NCBI GenBank assembly: GCA_019722365.1
Contig: JADFUC010002364.1
Coordinates: forward strand, 1 to 64,000
Reading direction: 5' to 3'
DNA: 64,000 nt
Source: Lithospermum erythrorhizon
Taxonomy: Eukaryota; Streptophyta; Magnoliopsida; Boraginales; Boraginaceae
Shown here: piece by piece, positions 1-10,499 of the stretch
Layout: every line of letters starts with the position of its first letter
Position numbering within the stretch: the first letter of the stretch is position 1
Program-made: the position numbers and the translations under genes
Notes under the pieces: model-generated
The model's database searches: none
What the model was told of the DNA's origin: nothing
Seen by the model: the letters and a program-made list of their open reading frames with translations, nothing else

Positions 1-59
1 ATCAGTACTTCGTTCAGTTACGTATTGCTTGAGTCTTTTCTTGAGATCCCAACTCTTTC

Positions 60-720
60 TTTTAGTTTTCATGGTAGTGAGGGGATGCCGCTTAAGGCGG
101 AGATGCATAGAGGACCCGTGCCGCAGGGAGGAGTGCCCGTGGTAGGCCGAGGGGTGCTAGCGGTAGGGCTAGAGGTGGCCGACTGCGGTGGAGATTGTGA
201 AATGAGTGAGCCCGATTAGCCAAGGCAGCGAGGGTTCCGAATACACCGATTCCCGATTGATCTTGTTGCTGGGGATGAGTTACATGTTGGAGAGGGCAGG
301 TATGCATAGATGGAAATTTCGAAGCCAAAGTGAGATTCGGAGTATGCTCTTCAACCGTTCTAAGAATGATCCTCCGAAGTTCTTGGGAGTAGAGTACCGA
401 TTGATCTCGATCGAGTTTGTATTAGAGACTTGGAGACCATTTTTAGAACCTATGGGTATTGAGGGTGAGGGTCAAGTTAAGCCACCCTCTGGTGCAGCAG
501 AGGTACTCATGATTGGTGGGGTCATCTTCGACTATCTCATTCTTGGGAGGACGAGGTGACTTGGAATTTTGTAGAATTTGATGGGAGGAGTATTGCATGA
601 GAGTACCCACATGGTTGCTTTAGAGGATCGATTTGATATTTCGGGGTGATCACGATCTGTTGAGAATCTGGTGACTAGTGAGTTATGTAAAATGCTTTCG
701 GGTTGTACACTTTCGACCCA
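60..720 (+). pseudogene. Ty3/gypsy gag remnant (capsid-like)
   Basis: A broken gag frame. An Arg/Gly-rich stretch (about 100-185) precedes a stretch with the order typical of plant Ty3 gag: a DPPKF start at about 368, then an acidic, hydrophobic segment ending EPMGIEGEGQVK (about 445-485) and a Ser-Gly-Ala-Ala block. An ALEDRFD block followed by a Ser-Arg-Ser-Val stretch lies at about 620-665. Gag forms the particle that packages the element RNA. The longest open piece is 117 codons (206-559); stops and frameshifts break the rest. No zinc knuckle, protease or LTR belonging to it is visible. Assignment rests on motif order, not on a search, so the clade is left open. Confidence 0.5.
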
Positions 721-1074
721 GGGGAGCAAAGGATTGGCAATTCGAGATGATGGGTTGATATGGGAGATTCGCCACCATATATCGCCAATGCTTTCGCAGT
801 TCCACGAGTTGAGGAACTCTGCATTGAAGTAGAGATGGAAATTAAGAATTTTGAGCTGAGGCTAGAGGAGTCGAAGAGGGTGCGACGGGAGGCGGAGTGC
901 AGTGGATTATCTTGTTGGGGCTCCGGAGGGAGGACCTTTGACCAACTCATTTCGGTCGTCTAGTGCACCCATTACCCAACATTGATGGGTTAGTGGACTC
1001 CGATTACTTAATTTACAAGGTGGTAGATGTTAGTGCTTTTATAGTTGAGTCGGAAGTGTTTAGCTTATGCGACT
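721..1074. other. Degenerate stretch between gag remnant and SIRE LTR
   Basis: A 67-codon plus-strand frame (760-963) rich in Glu and Arg could be the tail of the preceding gag, but it has no motif I recognise. The last 50 bases loosely resemble the sequence just before the right-hand SIRE LTR, so the LTR edge may lie somewhat further left than 1075. Confidence 0.3.
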
Positions 1075-1885
1075 ATGATCCGCTTGACGGATGAGAGCAA
1101 CTAGTCAAGAGTCGGCGGATTCTTCCATAGCGAGATTTGTTACCATATTTGAAGAGGATCTCGGAGGATCACCGGGAGCATGGTTTTGATGGAGAACCTA
1201 TGGGCATGACTTGTTAATCAAGGAACCAAGATACAAATCTAAAATAAATAGATTATATTGACGAAGCATTTATTATTCAAGAAGGAAAGGATTCATTTAT
1301 TATGTACAAGATGGAAGTTTTTTCGTTTATAGCAATATTTGCTATAAACGTTGCATAATACCTACACTATATTATGGCTTCATTTGTAGATGAAGGGGTG
1401 TGAAACAAGGTGCGTGCATATTGTATTGAAGCATGCAGAGAACTTTAGTAGCCCAGAATTTAGTGTGTAGGCTGAATGTACGGAGTGTTACTATAAACTC
1501 CATTAGTTCTTGTACAACTATCTGTGATACCTGGTTACAACGGTTTATTCTGAGTGAAAATTATTGTAGTTTACACATGCGGGGATAGTAATTGTATGTG
1601 AGTGAAGGATAAGGGGTGTTATAGTCGGGGAGGCCTGAGCTTATACACTGGGAGTAGAATAGAGTGGCGAAGAGAATGGGGAGCATTCGGGTAAGACCTA
1701 TTTGGTCTTGATCATGATGGAATCCTTCATCTCCAGGGCAATGAGTGTTGCTTTGGCAACTGAAGGTTACGAACTATGTATTTTAGTTTTGAGTTGTTTC
1801 TTTTACCGCGATTGTCCTTGGCGCCAGTCATTGGCGGTTGAGTACATCACATTGTTATTAAAGGGTAGATTACACAATTTCAATT
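1075..1885 (+). repeat. SIRE 5' LTR
   Basis: Matches 9600-10367 in the same orientation through many shared blocks: CTTGACGGATG, GAGCAACTAGTC, TTGTTACCATATT, AGAAGGAAAGGATTCATTTA, TAGCTTCATTTGTAGA-like, and a closing GATTACACAATTT. The copies differ by substitutions and by many short gaps. The left edge is uncertain by some tens of bases; a clean TG start could be at about 1083 or 1139. Confidence 0.7.
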
Positions 1886-2099
1886 GAGTACGAGGCTGGC
1901 ATATCTTTAAAGAGTGAGATGGGTGTAATCTTGTATATGGAGGTTTGGGAGAGGAGGCTCATGACTCGATCACTGTCATATAGGGACTAGCCATACTGCT
2001 TTGAAGGCAAAGGATGACTACGTTCTAAAATCGCCAGTCGAGAACTTAGAGATGTGCTTGTTGGATGGGTACGCTCTGACTGTCAGCAATGGGGGAGTA

Positions 2100-2850
2100 C
2101 TCACGATCAAATAGGAGGATAATTTGGACCATTGAAGCAGAGCTTGCCCACAAATGGCAAGGAGCTATGAATGCTATCTTCAATGTGTTTGAAAGCAAAT
2201 GTGTTTAAGCTGAGTAGTATATGTCACGGAAGCAAAGCGCATGGGATATGTGCAAACCGCATATGAGGGAACGAAGGTAGAGATATCGAGACTTGACTGA
2301 CTAACTACTAGATTTGAAACTCTAAGAATGGGAGGAGGATGAGTACATAGCAATTTATAACGTGTTGAAAGAATATGGCTAATGAGTCGTTTGCCCTAAA
2401 TTGAACCCGCTGAATGAAGAAAAATTGGTGAGAGAATTCTCAGAGCACTGGGTACGCTCATAAGGTAACTTATTATTGCGAAGCACAGATCGACAGATGA
2501 ATTGATAGGAAACTTGGCCACGTTAAGAGGATAGCTCTTAATGAAGGAGAGAGAGAGACAAATGCAAAAGAAAGGTATTGCTTTAAAGTCTCTCCGAGAG
2601 GATATGAATGATGAAGATTTGGGAGAAACTATAAAAGCATCTTGTACAGAACTTCAATAAGACCCTCGAAAGATTCAACAAGAAACCTTGATGGTGGTAT
2701 GGCACATATGTCATTGACAAAAACAATAAGCGATGGAAAACCCAGTAGAACGAGGCAGGAATGCGATGCAGTCTGGATTTAGAAGTCTAAAGGAAATCGA
2801 TCACCGAGAGAATGTGAAGGCTTTTTGGACACGTTCAAGCGAGAATATTA
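2100..2850 (+). pseudogene. SIRE gag (UBN2-type capsid and zinc-knuckle remnant)
   Basis: Reading across frames gives the normal order of SIRE gag. An AMNAIFN block lies at about 2167, a DEYIAIYN-like block at about 2340, and a Leu-rich helix region at about 2470-2540. Then come a basic IALKS segment near 2580 and a KTLERFNKK-like block near 2660. A degenerate CCHC knuckle follows, of which RECEGF survives at about 2807-2826. Gag packages the RNA. Stops occur every 30-60 codons, so no product is expected. What follows (about 2880-3500) is acidic spacer before the protease. Confidence 0.65.
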
Positions 2851-3529
2851 TCTCGAAGCAATCCGAGGTATAGCGACAACGAGTGATGATGAATACGAAG
2901 AAAGGGGACAGCGAGATCAAGTTAGGAACTTTGTCGCATTCAAAGATCATAGAACCATCTTTCACTAGGCTTACTGCTTGAAGGCGAGGAAGACATTACG
3001 GAGAAGAAGTGCTTGAAATCTATTTGTTTATTACCTTCAAATGGATTTAAGGAGCTAATTGCGATCTATACTTGAAAGTGGATGAGAGGAACAAATTAAA
3101 GATTGAGGAATGAGGAATTAAAAAAATAGGGACTAACTCAAGATGAGAAATTCAACATTTAAATTCTCAGTGAATGCTGCTTGAATAAAGGAGCTAAAAT
3201 GATGAATTGACAATGAGATATCTTGGAAGAGATACTTAAGGTAGGAAAGAGTGCGGGGGGGGATAGCACGGGGAATTGGGTTGTGAAGGAAGTCGGTCAA
3301 ACCAAGATTAAGAAAACTAAATTTATTTCGGAGAGATTGAACCTGATGTCAAAGGCAGAGGCAACTAGTAGGAGAGCATGACGAAAAGTATGTCTTGCAA
3401 TTGTTATAAGAGGTCATGTTACAAATTATGAATTTGAAGGAAGCAAGTATCAACCACACAAAACTCAATGGGTCATAGAAAGCAATGCTTGTAAATCAAT
3501 GCTTCTGTGCAGCCAAGGAACATCAGTAG

Positions 3530-3960
3530 AATCAGAGTTGGTATTTTGATGAGTAAGATGCTCAAGACATGACTAGTAAGGCATATCTTACCGTATTTGT
3601 TCTCTGAAGGTGATTATGTAACCGGTGATGAAGGAAGAGTATTGGAAAAGGAGAGTTAAATGTTATTAATTTTCAGCTCTTGTCAAAGGTTTGACTATAA
3701 AATCTTATAGGCATAGAAGTACGACGCTATGCGACAAGGGTATGAAGGGTTTCTTTTTACGTAGAAAGGATGTAGTTGTGAATGGCGCATGGCAAGAAAC
3801 ACCGGTGATGTATGGTGGTACAAGATCCCACAGTTGATAAGCTATATGTCGGGGCTTTCGTTGACCACTTTGATGAGTAGAAAGGAATGGGATCTTTGAG
3901 CTGTAGCGCAACGACTAGGGGACACTGCTAAAGGCTGTTCGGCCAGTCGTTACAAAGGAA
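3530..3960 (+). pseudogene. SIRE protease and pre-integrase region
   Basis: A WYFDE-stop-DAQDMT stretch at about 3538 stands where copia proteases have the catalytic D-S/T-G followed by a Cys and His-Met-Thr. The catalytic Ser-Gly is lost and a stop sits beside it, so the enzyme is dead. Downstream, Gly- and Leu-rich blocks (about 3640-3760) fit the rest of the protease and the GAG-pre-integrase domain. Confidence comes mainly from position between gag and integrase. Confidence 0.5.
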
Positions 3961-4720
3961 GGTACGTCAGAGGATCACTACTGCTTAGAAAGTGAAAGAT
4001 AGAATGGTAGATGTCATGTTGGAAAGCAGACCAAGGAGGTATGCTTTGAGGCTACATTAGTAGCTTAACTTTCGTGTGCACCAGGTTGATGCACATGGAT
4101 TTAATGGGGCCATGCAAGGTCAGCTGAGAGTATAGGAGGAAAGAGAGATGTGTATGATAGTAGTAGTAGTAGGATGATTTTTCTGGTATGCATGGTGAAG
4201 TTTCTAGGGGACAAAATCAGGCTGCGTTTGAGGTTGTAAGAAAGCGACTTATCCTCTGAGTTCAAAATGAGAAGAACAACTGGTTATCGAGAATCGGGAG
4301 TGATCATGGAAGCTTGAATTTGAAAATGCCAAATTCCTTGAGTTTTTGTACAAGTGAGGAATTATTCATGAATTCTAAAGGCCCGATAACTTAGCGATAA
4401 AATGGTGTAGTAGAGAGAGGAAAGAATCGAACTATTCAAGAAATATTAGCACGTCTTCATTAACAAAATAGAACATTTCTCTCTAAAATTTTGGGCGAGG
4501 CAATCGTCTGACTTGCCACATTCATAATCGAGTTACCCTTCGTCCCGGCACAAACAACACAAATTATGAAATATGGAGGGGGAGAAAGCCAAATGTCTGA
4601 TATTTCACGTATTTTAGTAGTTTGAGTTATATTCTACGGATCGCGAGCCAAGCCAGTGGATGTCAAAAGTGATGAAGGTACCTTCTTGGGGTACTCAGCT
4701 TGATGGAGTACTTTCAAGAT
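3895..4720 (+). pseudogene. SIRE integrase
   Basis: The HHCC domain is present in decayed form, ending in CHVGKQTK at about 4015. The core follows with HMDLMGPC (about 4092), then GGKR and an FKxFK-like stretch. A SDHGS block (about 4300) and an EFENAKF block carry the second Asp and surrounding residues. Further right an INRV-like NRVTLRP (about 4530) and EIWRGKPNV (about 4570) match the copia integrase C-terminal half, and DEGTFLGYS-like sequence closes it at about 4670-4700. Copia integrases insert the cDNA into the genome. Several frameshifts and stops disable this copy. Confidence 0.7.
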
Positions 4721-5049
4721 TTCAACAAAGAACTCAACGATTTATGGAGTTTACTAATGTGAATGTATTAACAGACCACAGGGGATTCTGACTCATGGCT
4801 TAACGAAGGCAGCACTGTCCAAAACACTTGTTAAGCACAAGAGCCAGCAGCCCGATGTGGAACAAAGAGAGTTAATGACACATGTGATGAGAGTCGGTAA
4901 TCTGACTGACACGCGATCGAATTCAAAGGACCATCATAGAAAACATCGTTGGGGCGATTGATCAAGGAAGTACAACACGAGAAGAACCAATTGACTATGA
5001 AGAATGGTTGGACCTAGCAGTGAAAGGCTGTTTTATTTCTAAAAAGTCG

Positions 5050-5870
5050 AACCAAGAGTGTGGATGAAGCTCGAGATGAACATTGGTTAAATGCCATGCA
5101 AGAGGATGGAGTCAATTTCAAGCGTAATGATAATGTGGGAACGTATCAAGACCAATGGACAAGCAATGTGATAGGGACAAGTAATGGATTTTCAAAATAA
5201 ATCCGATGAACAAGGTGTTGTTACTAGTAATAAAGCGAGGCTGAGTGGCACGAAGGATATTCCACCAGTGGGCGTGGACTTTGAAAAACATTTTGCTCAC
5301 ATTGTTACCCGGAGCTAAGAGCTATCTGAGTTCTCCTTAGCGTAGCTGTATGATGAAGAAGTTTAAGCTGTATCGGATGGATGTGAAAGTGCGTTCCTCA
5401 ATGGGGTTGTTGAAGAAGTTTATGTGAAACCGGTAGAGAGTTAAATCGACAGCGGATGTCTGACCACGTGTATCATTGAAGAAGAAGTGTTGTATGGTCT
5501 CAAGCAGAGCCCCTCGAGCATGAGTACGAGGAGACTCACCAAGTACCTATTGACAAAGGATCACACATGAGATGAGGAACCGACAAGACACTTGTTTATC
5601 AGTATGAAAAGTGAATTTGATAGTTGCTTGAATCTATGTTCATGATATAATCTTTGGAGGGAATGTCGAACAACTAGTGCAACAATTTGTACAACAAATG
5701 GAATCGGAGTTCGAAATGAGCATGGTAGGCGAGTTGAACTATTTTCTTGGATTTCAAGTCAAGCAGATGAAGGATGGCATTTTCATATCTCAAACAAAAT
5801 ATGCCAAGAATCTTGTTAAAATATTTGAGACTGAAATAAGTCAAGGACACATTTGCAACTCTTGAAAATC
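5050..5870 (+). pseudogene. SIRE reverse transcriptase
   Basis: Starts with DEHWLNAMQE-type sequence at about 5075 and runs through the copia RT order: a MDVK..FLNG..EEVYVKP segment (5380-5434), VLYGLKQSP (about 5489), and the catalytic box at 5632-5660. It then passes through an open stretch (5677-5865) with SEFEMSMVGELNYFLG and ISQTKYAKNL. The catalytic box reads Tyr-Val-His-Asp instead of Tyr-Val-Asp-Asp, so one metal-binding Asp is gone. RT copies element RNA to cDNA in the particle. Frameshifts also break the frame upstream. Confidence 0.8.
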
Positions 5871-5879
5871 GATAAAGAT

Positions 5880-6530
5880 GTTGATGGAAGCTCGGTGGAC
5901 ATAAGCAATTATCAAAGTATGATAGAGTCTATTATATCTCACGGCGAAGCCGTCACGACATTTCCCAGCTCGGTGGGAGTTTGTGTGCTTCGTTCAGCGG
6001 TCCCCGAAAGTCATTTGAACGAGCCAAAAGAATCATCAAATATATATATATAAATGAAATGCGTTCAAGTATGTACTCTTTTATTCTTTTGATACTAATA
6101 ATTCCTTGGTAGAGGTATTGTGATGCGATTGGGTAGAATCTGAGGAAGATAGGAAAGCGCGTCGTGGAATTCTTTTTTGAAATAACCTATTATCTTGGTT
6201 TAGCGAAAGCGAAACTCAGTGTCTCTTTAAATGGTGAGGCCGAAGTACATAGCGGTAGCGGTTGTACTCAACTCTTATGGATAAGACGGATGATTGAGGA
6301 CTATAATGTGTGTCAAATGCCATGACACTTATCTTGTGTGATAATTTAGTACCGTATTAGGTATATCAAAAATCATCGACATAGCAGACCAAACACATAG
6401 ATATCGAGGCATCATTTTTATAAAGGAGTTGGTAGAAGATAGCGTGATATCCCTTGAACATGTGGTCCTGGACAAATAACTTGCGAGATATTTTCACTAA
6501 GGCTTTGGATGCGACTCAGTTTTAATCTTT
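5880..6530 (+). pseudogene. SIRE RNase H and end of pol
   Basis: Continues directly from the RT. PESHLNEPK (about 6005-6035) matches the helix before copia RNase H. A TEAE-type active-site block appears at about 6235 (GEAEVHSGSGC), then LLWIRRMIEDY at about 6272, a CDN block at about 6336, and the terminal DIFTKALD at about 6490-6515. RNase H removes the RNA strand during cDNA synthesis. A tandem AT run at 6040-6053 interrupts the frame, and other gaps are present. Confidence 0.7.
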
Positions 6531-6977
6531 GAGATGCATCTCTTGGATTGTGTGTTATTGATCAAGCAACAATCAAGGAAAGGTTGTAACACTTGTGGTA
6601 TTAACAAGTGTTGCAACGAGGTGTAAGGAAATAGGTTCTTATGAGGCTAAGTCAGAGGCTATATGTGCAAGGCTGTAGAGTACATACATCGAGGTTATGA
6701 ATTGGCGGGAAAAAGGAAAGAGTCGTTTGATGACTCGGTATATGTCGTTTATGGGCTATTTAGTACGGTGGGATCTTGTCCAAATCACTCACATTCCTTT
6801 TTAAACACTTACCATAAACACTCCTCTTCCTTCAATTACAACGCCATTAAAAACCTTCTATTCAAATGCTTACTTTGTTTAAAAATCATCCATCAAAGGC
6901 CTCGATTAACTAATGCAAACTAAAAGATTCCCATAACACGCACTAGTCTCTCTCTGCATTTGCTAAAACCATACATA

Positions 6978-9200
6978 AGTATGGTAAAGACACACGAGGA
7001 TTGAACACTTCAGGGAAGACCACCAGAAATAAGAAAATCTTGAACTTATAGATGAAGCATGCGTAGAGGTTATTTCCCCACATGTAAACAAGAGAAAAGT
7101 CAAAGGCTAAGAGTGGGAGACCAAAGAACTTTGGAACTTAGAAGATTATTGATGAAGATGAGGCTATTTTGAGTCGATGTCTTGAGGATTATTGTTATTG
7201 ACTCAAATTTCCAAAGCTGGAGGCTCATTATCTGTGACAATTATACGCCATGGGTTGATTACACTAGTAATGCGTGAACAAATAACCCTGATCGAAGTAG
7301 AATTACAATGCGGATATTTGATGTTGGAGAGGGAGAAGCCTATCTTTGAAATTAATAATGGTGAAGAGAGATGTTGGAGGAAGTGGCCGAGGAGCCGATT
7401 GTTGAAGATAGAGTCTCTGACTCTTCGTATGTTGCGATGTCGGACCGCATCCCGGTTATGTCATGCAGCCAGATAGCCAGGATGTGAACCAGCAGGTGAA
7501 TGAATCTAGGAAGGATGTTGTTGAGGATTCTCATCCTAGCTGAGTGAGAATCTTGCGTGTTGTGAGAAGAAGAGGTCACGATCTAAATTGGTGGGGGATG
7601 GGGTGCGATTCTATTCTTGAGGAACAAAACAACGAGGGATTGGAGACTATTAATGAACCAAGTGTCAAGGATACTTTGAATGTAACTGATGTTACAAATG
7701 ATCAGTCAAAGATATCAGATATTGACACTATGGAGGAGTATGTCCTCGACGTACAAAAGTTAATGGCTTAAAGGCACGACAACTTGAAGAGGCTCATGGG
7801 GTTGATGCTTTCGAATTATTGCGGTGACACCTTGGATGAAATTGTTAATGATTCCTTCTCACCGAAACTAAGAAATCCAAGAGATGAAGCGAAGAAATAA
7901 GTGGGCAGTCCTTCGAGCTTTAAACTATCAAAAGAAGAGTTGCCAAGAAGGCCGGGAGGAAGCCCAGAAGAGGCGATAAAATTTCGTCGTGCCGCAGAGG
8001 AGGCTAGCTGGTGATGGCTGTAAGAGAAGTGAAGAGAATGTTCTTCCGAAGAACAACGATGTCAAACACCACACATCGGCAGCATGCTCACATCGATGGC
8101 AGTAAGGTGCTGACGCGAACCGCAGCTTAATGATGTTGAGGACTGCATTGAGGAGGATATTCTTTGGCATGATGGAGAAGGGAGGAAGGCAAAAGGAAGC
8201 TTCAGATTGAATGAGAATCGGCCGGGAATAGAATCAAAGTTCGAAGAATGCCGATGTCCCCCTGACAATGTGTCTGAAGCGATAGCCGGATAGGAAGTTT
8301 GTGGCCAGCAAAGTGTAAATCTTTGAGAAATTATTGTCAAAATCGACGTAGAAGAACTCCAACATCATGGGAATTCTTGAGGAGGCTGGAGTCATGGCTA
8401 TTGTGGGTTACAGTCACTTACTATAAAGCATTAGAGTTCCATATCCTGACATGTCAGAAGACATGGGTTGTTGGCCCTCATCGTCATAAGGTAACATTCG
8501 CAAACATACCTTTCTGTTTCTCCCGGTTGGTCTGATCACTTTTGGAAGACCCAATGGGGTGTGGCAGGTATAATTTGAGGGACTAGTGTATATTAGCAGA
8601 GGTGTTGGCAATTTGGAGTTGTAGGCCAGCGTATGGCGGAATAAGGCTGCCATCTTCTAGGTTGAGTGTGAAGTATGTTGTGTTCCATAAGGTAGGAGTT
8701 GCAAATTGGATCCCCACTACCCATAACACGGCGCCAATAGAAGCATTGGGAAGTTTACGTATATGATTGGGACAGTCTTCGACCATGGGAGGGTACTCTT
8801 TTGATCCAGATCACTCAAACAATACTTAACATGTTGAAGGCCAATCTAGAAAATGATCGCCAGCATTCTTCTAAACCCGGCACGGCAGGAAAGTATTAAA
8901 GACACCCGATGATGTTGAGGGCTGATCCCAAGAAGTCATTACCATCGTCTAAGTGATAGAAGGGACTCATGTGGCCAATGTACCTCTTGCAGGGCCTCGG
9001 TGAAGAAGATACCTCCACATAACTCATGACTGGGTAGCGCGGTCAAACTTCTTTGCAGGAAGGAGATTGGAGTATTTAAATGGGATGATTCAGGGCAGGC
9101 CATGGCTCGAAAATCGGTGTTGGTGGCAAGACTGCGGAGTCTGACTAGTGAGGATGATGCGGGTGTTGGTGATGATTTTTGTCAGTGTTTGTTGTTCAAT
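6978..9200 (+). pseudogene. SIRE envelope-like ORF, degenerate
   Basis: This long region after pol keeps coding-like stretches in shifting frames. The clearest is 8647-8730, where LSVKYVVFHKVGVANW and IPTTHN match the conserved block of the extra ORF found in SIRE/Maximus copia elements. Upstream, RKHTFLFLPVGLI at about 8500-8535 fits the block that normally precedes it. A start such as ATG at 6978 is plausible. In this lineage the frame has been compared with retroviral envelope genes because of position and predicted membrane or coiled segments, but its role is unproven. Stops and frameshifts make this copy non-functional. Confidence 0.6.
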
Positions 9201-9599
9201 GATTGAGAACTAGTGTACTTTGGTTATGTTTTTGGGACAAATAGGGAGATGTCCGGAATGGAGGAACCCTATGGTGGAGTATTTTTCTAGTTTGTCATGT
9301 GATGTGTTTATTATGGATATTGGAGGTAGCAAACCGTATGTAGCTTTAATATCTTTATATTGTCCTATTTTTGGCCAAATCTTCATATTGAGATTGAGAG
9401 TAAGTATGTTGTATTCTTAAACAATCCATCTTGTTGGCCTCATTGTGAGTATTTCACGCTGTGTTTTCTACTTATGAATGACTTACACTTTTTGGGTGTA
9501 GTTATATCGCTTAATGTAACGTGTAAAGGTTCTAAAAATATTTATCGAAAAAAGGGGTTTGTTGGTGCTATAGTTTGATCAAGTGGTGTCGACCAAGGA

Positions 9600-10367
9600 C
9601 CTTGACGGATGGGGAGCAACTAGTCCAAAGGTCGCTGAGTTCCTCACGCAGTTTTGTTACCATATTAAGAGAGGATCTGAGGAGGATCTAAGAGACAATT
9701 TGATGGAGCTATAAAACTTGTTAAATAAGGGAACAAAGATACACGTCTAAAATAAATACTTTATATTGACATTATTTGCAAGAAGGAAAGGATTCATTTA
9801 TTATGTCTGAGATGAAAGTTTTCTTTTATAAAAGTATTTGCTATGGTGCATGTGCTGCTATATTGTAGCTTCATTTGTAGACAAAGAAGGGTGTGAAACA
9901 AAGAGTTTATTACATATTGTATTGAAGCATGACTTTGTGTGAGAATTTAAATTATTGTAGGATAAATATGCGAGAGTGTTGCCTGGAAGCTCCATTAGTT
10001 AATACAATTTGTTAGTGGCTTTGCTCTGACGGTTTTATTCTAAGTAGAAATTATTTAGCGGATTCACATAGCAGAGAGATAGTAGTGTGTAGTGAAGGAT
10101 AGAGTGTAGTCGGAGCTGAGGCTTACACTGAGATTAGGTAGAATGAGGCGAGAAGAGCAGGGCATTCGAGTAAAGACCCCTATTGTAATTCTTGATGCAT
10201 ATTAGGAATCCTTGACTTGTGTGCCTCAGGGCATAGAATGCTTTGAGCGAGTGCAAAGCTATGTATTTTACTTTTTGAGTTATTTACTTTGCACGATTGT
10301 CGTTGGCCTTAAGTCATTGGCGTTGATGCATCACATTGTTGTCGAGAATTACGATTACACAATTTTG
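9600..10367 (+). repeat. SIRE 3' LTR
   Basis: Direct repeat of 1075-1885, ending with ATTACACAATTTT. Shared blocks include AGAAGGAAAGGATTCATTTA (about 9780) and TAGCTTCATTTGTAGA (about 9867). No clear polypurine tract adjoins its left edge; GGATGGGGAG (9608-9617) is the best purine-rich candidate, and it is partly inside the repeat. Confidence 0.68.
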
Positions 10368-10499
10368 ATGAATTTTACAGGCTTCCGAGGATACCCACTA
10401 GGCATTTATTGTTGGAAGAATAAGCTCATACGACGAAGAACATCTGAGCCATGCTTCACGGATGAGTAAACCAGGGAGTGATTCCTCCCACTGAATAGG

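Larger units (their letters stand above)
1075..10367 (+). mobile_element. SIRE/Maximus-type Ty1/copia retrotransposon, degenerate
   Basis: Two direct repeats of about 0.8 kb bound an internal region of about 7.7 kb. Inside, in order, are gag (UBN2-type), a zinc-knuckle remnant, protease, integrase, reverse transcriptase, RNase H, then a second long coding region after pol. The order PR-INT-RT-RH defines Ty1/copia. The size and the extra downstream frame, with a recognisable VKYVVFHKVG-type block, define the SIRE lineage, whose members carry an envelope-like ORF. All frames are broken by stops and small gaps, so the copy is not autonomous. No target duplication was found because the exact LTR edges are uncertain. 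Confidence 0.8.

Noticed and set aside
1075..10367. Reading the SIRE element as an active retrovirus-like genome
   Set aside because: Every coding domain has stops or frameshifts, and the RT catalytic box is mutated.
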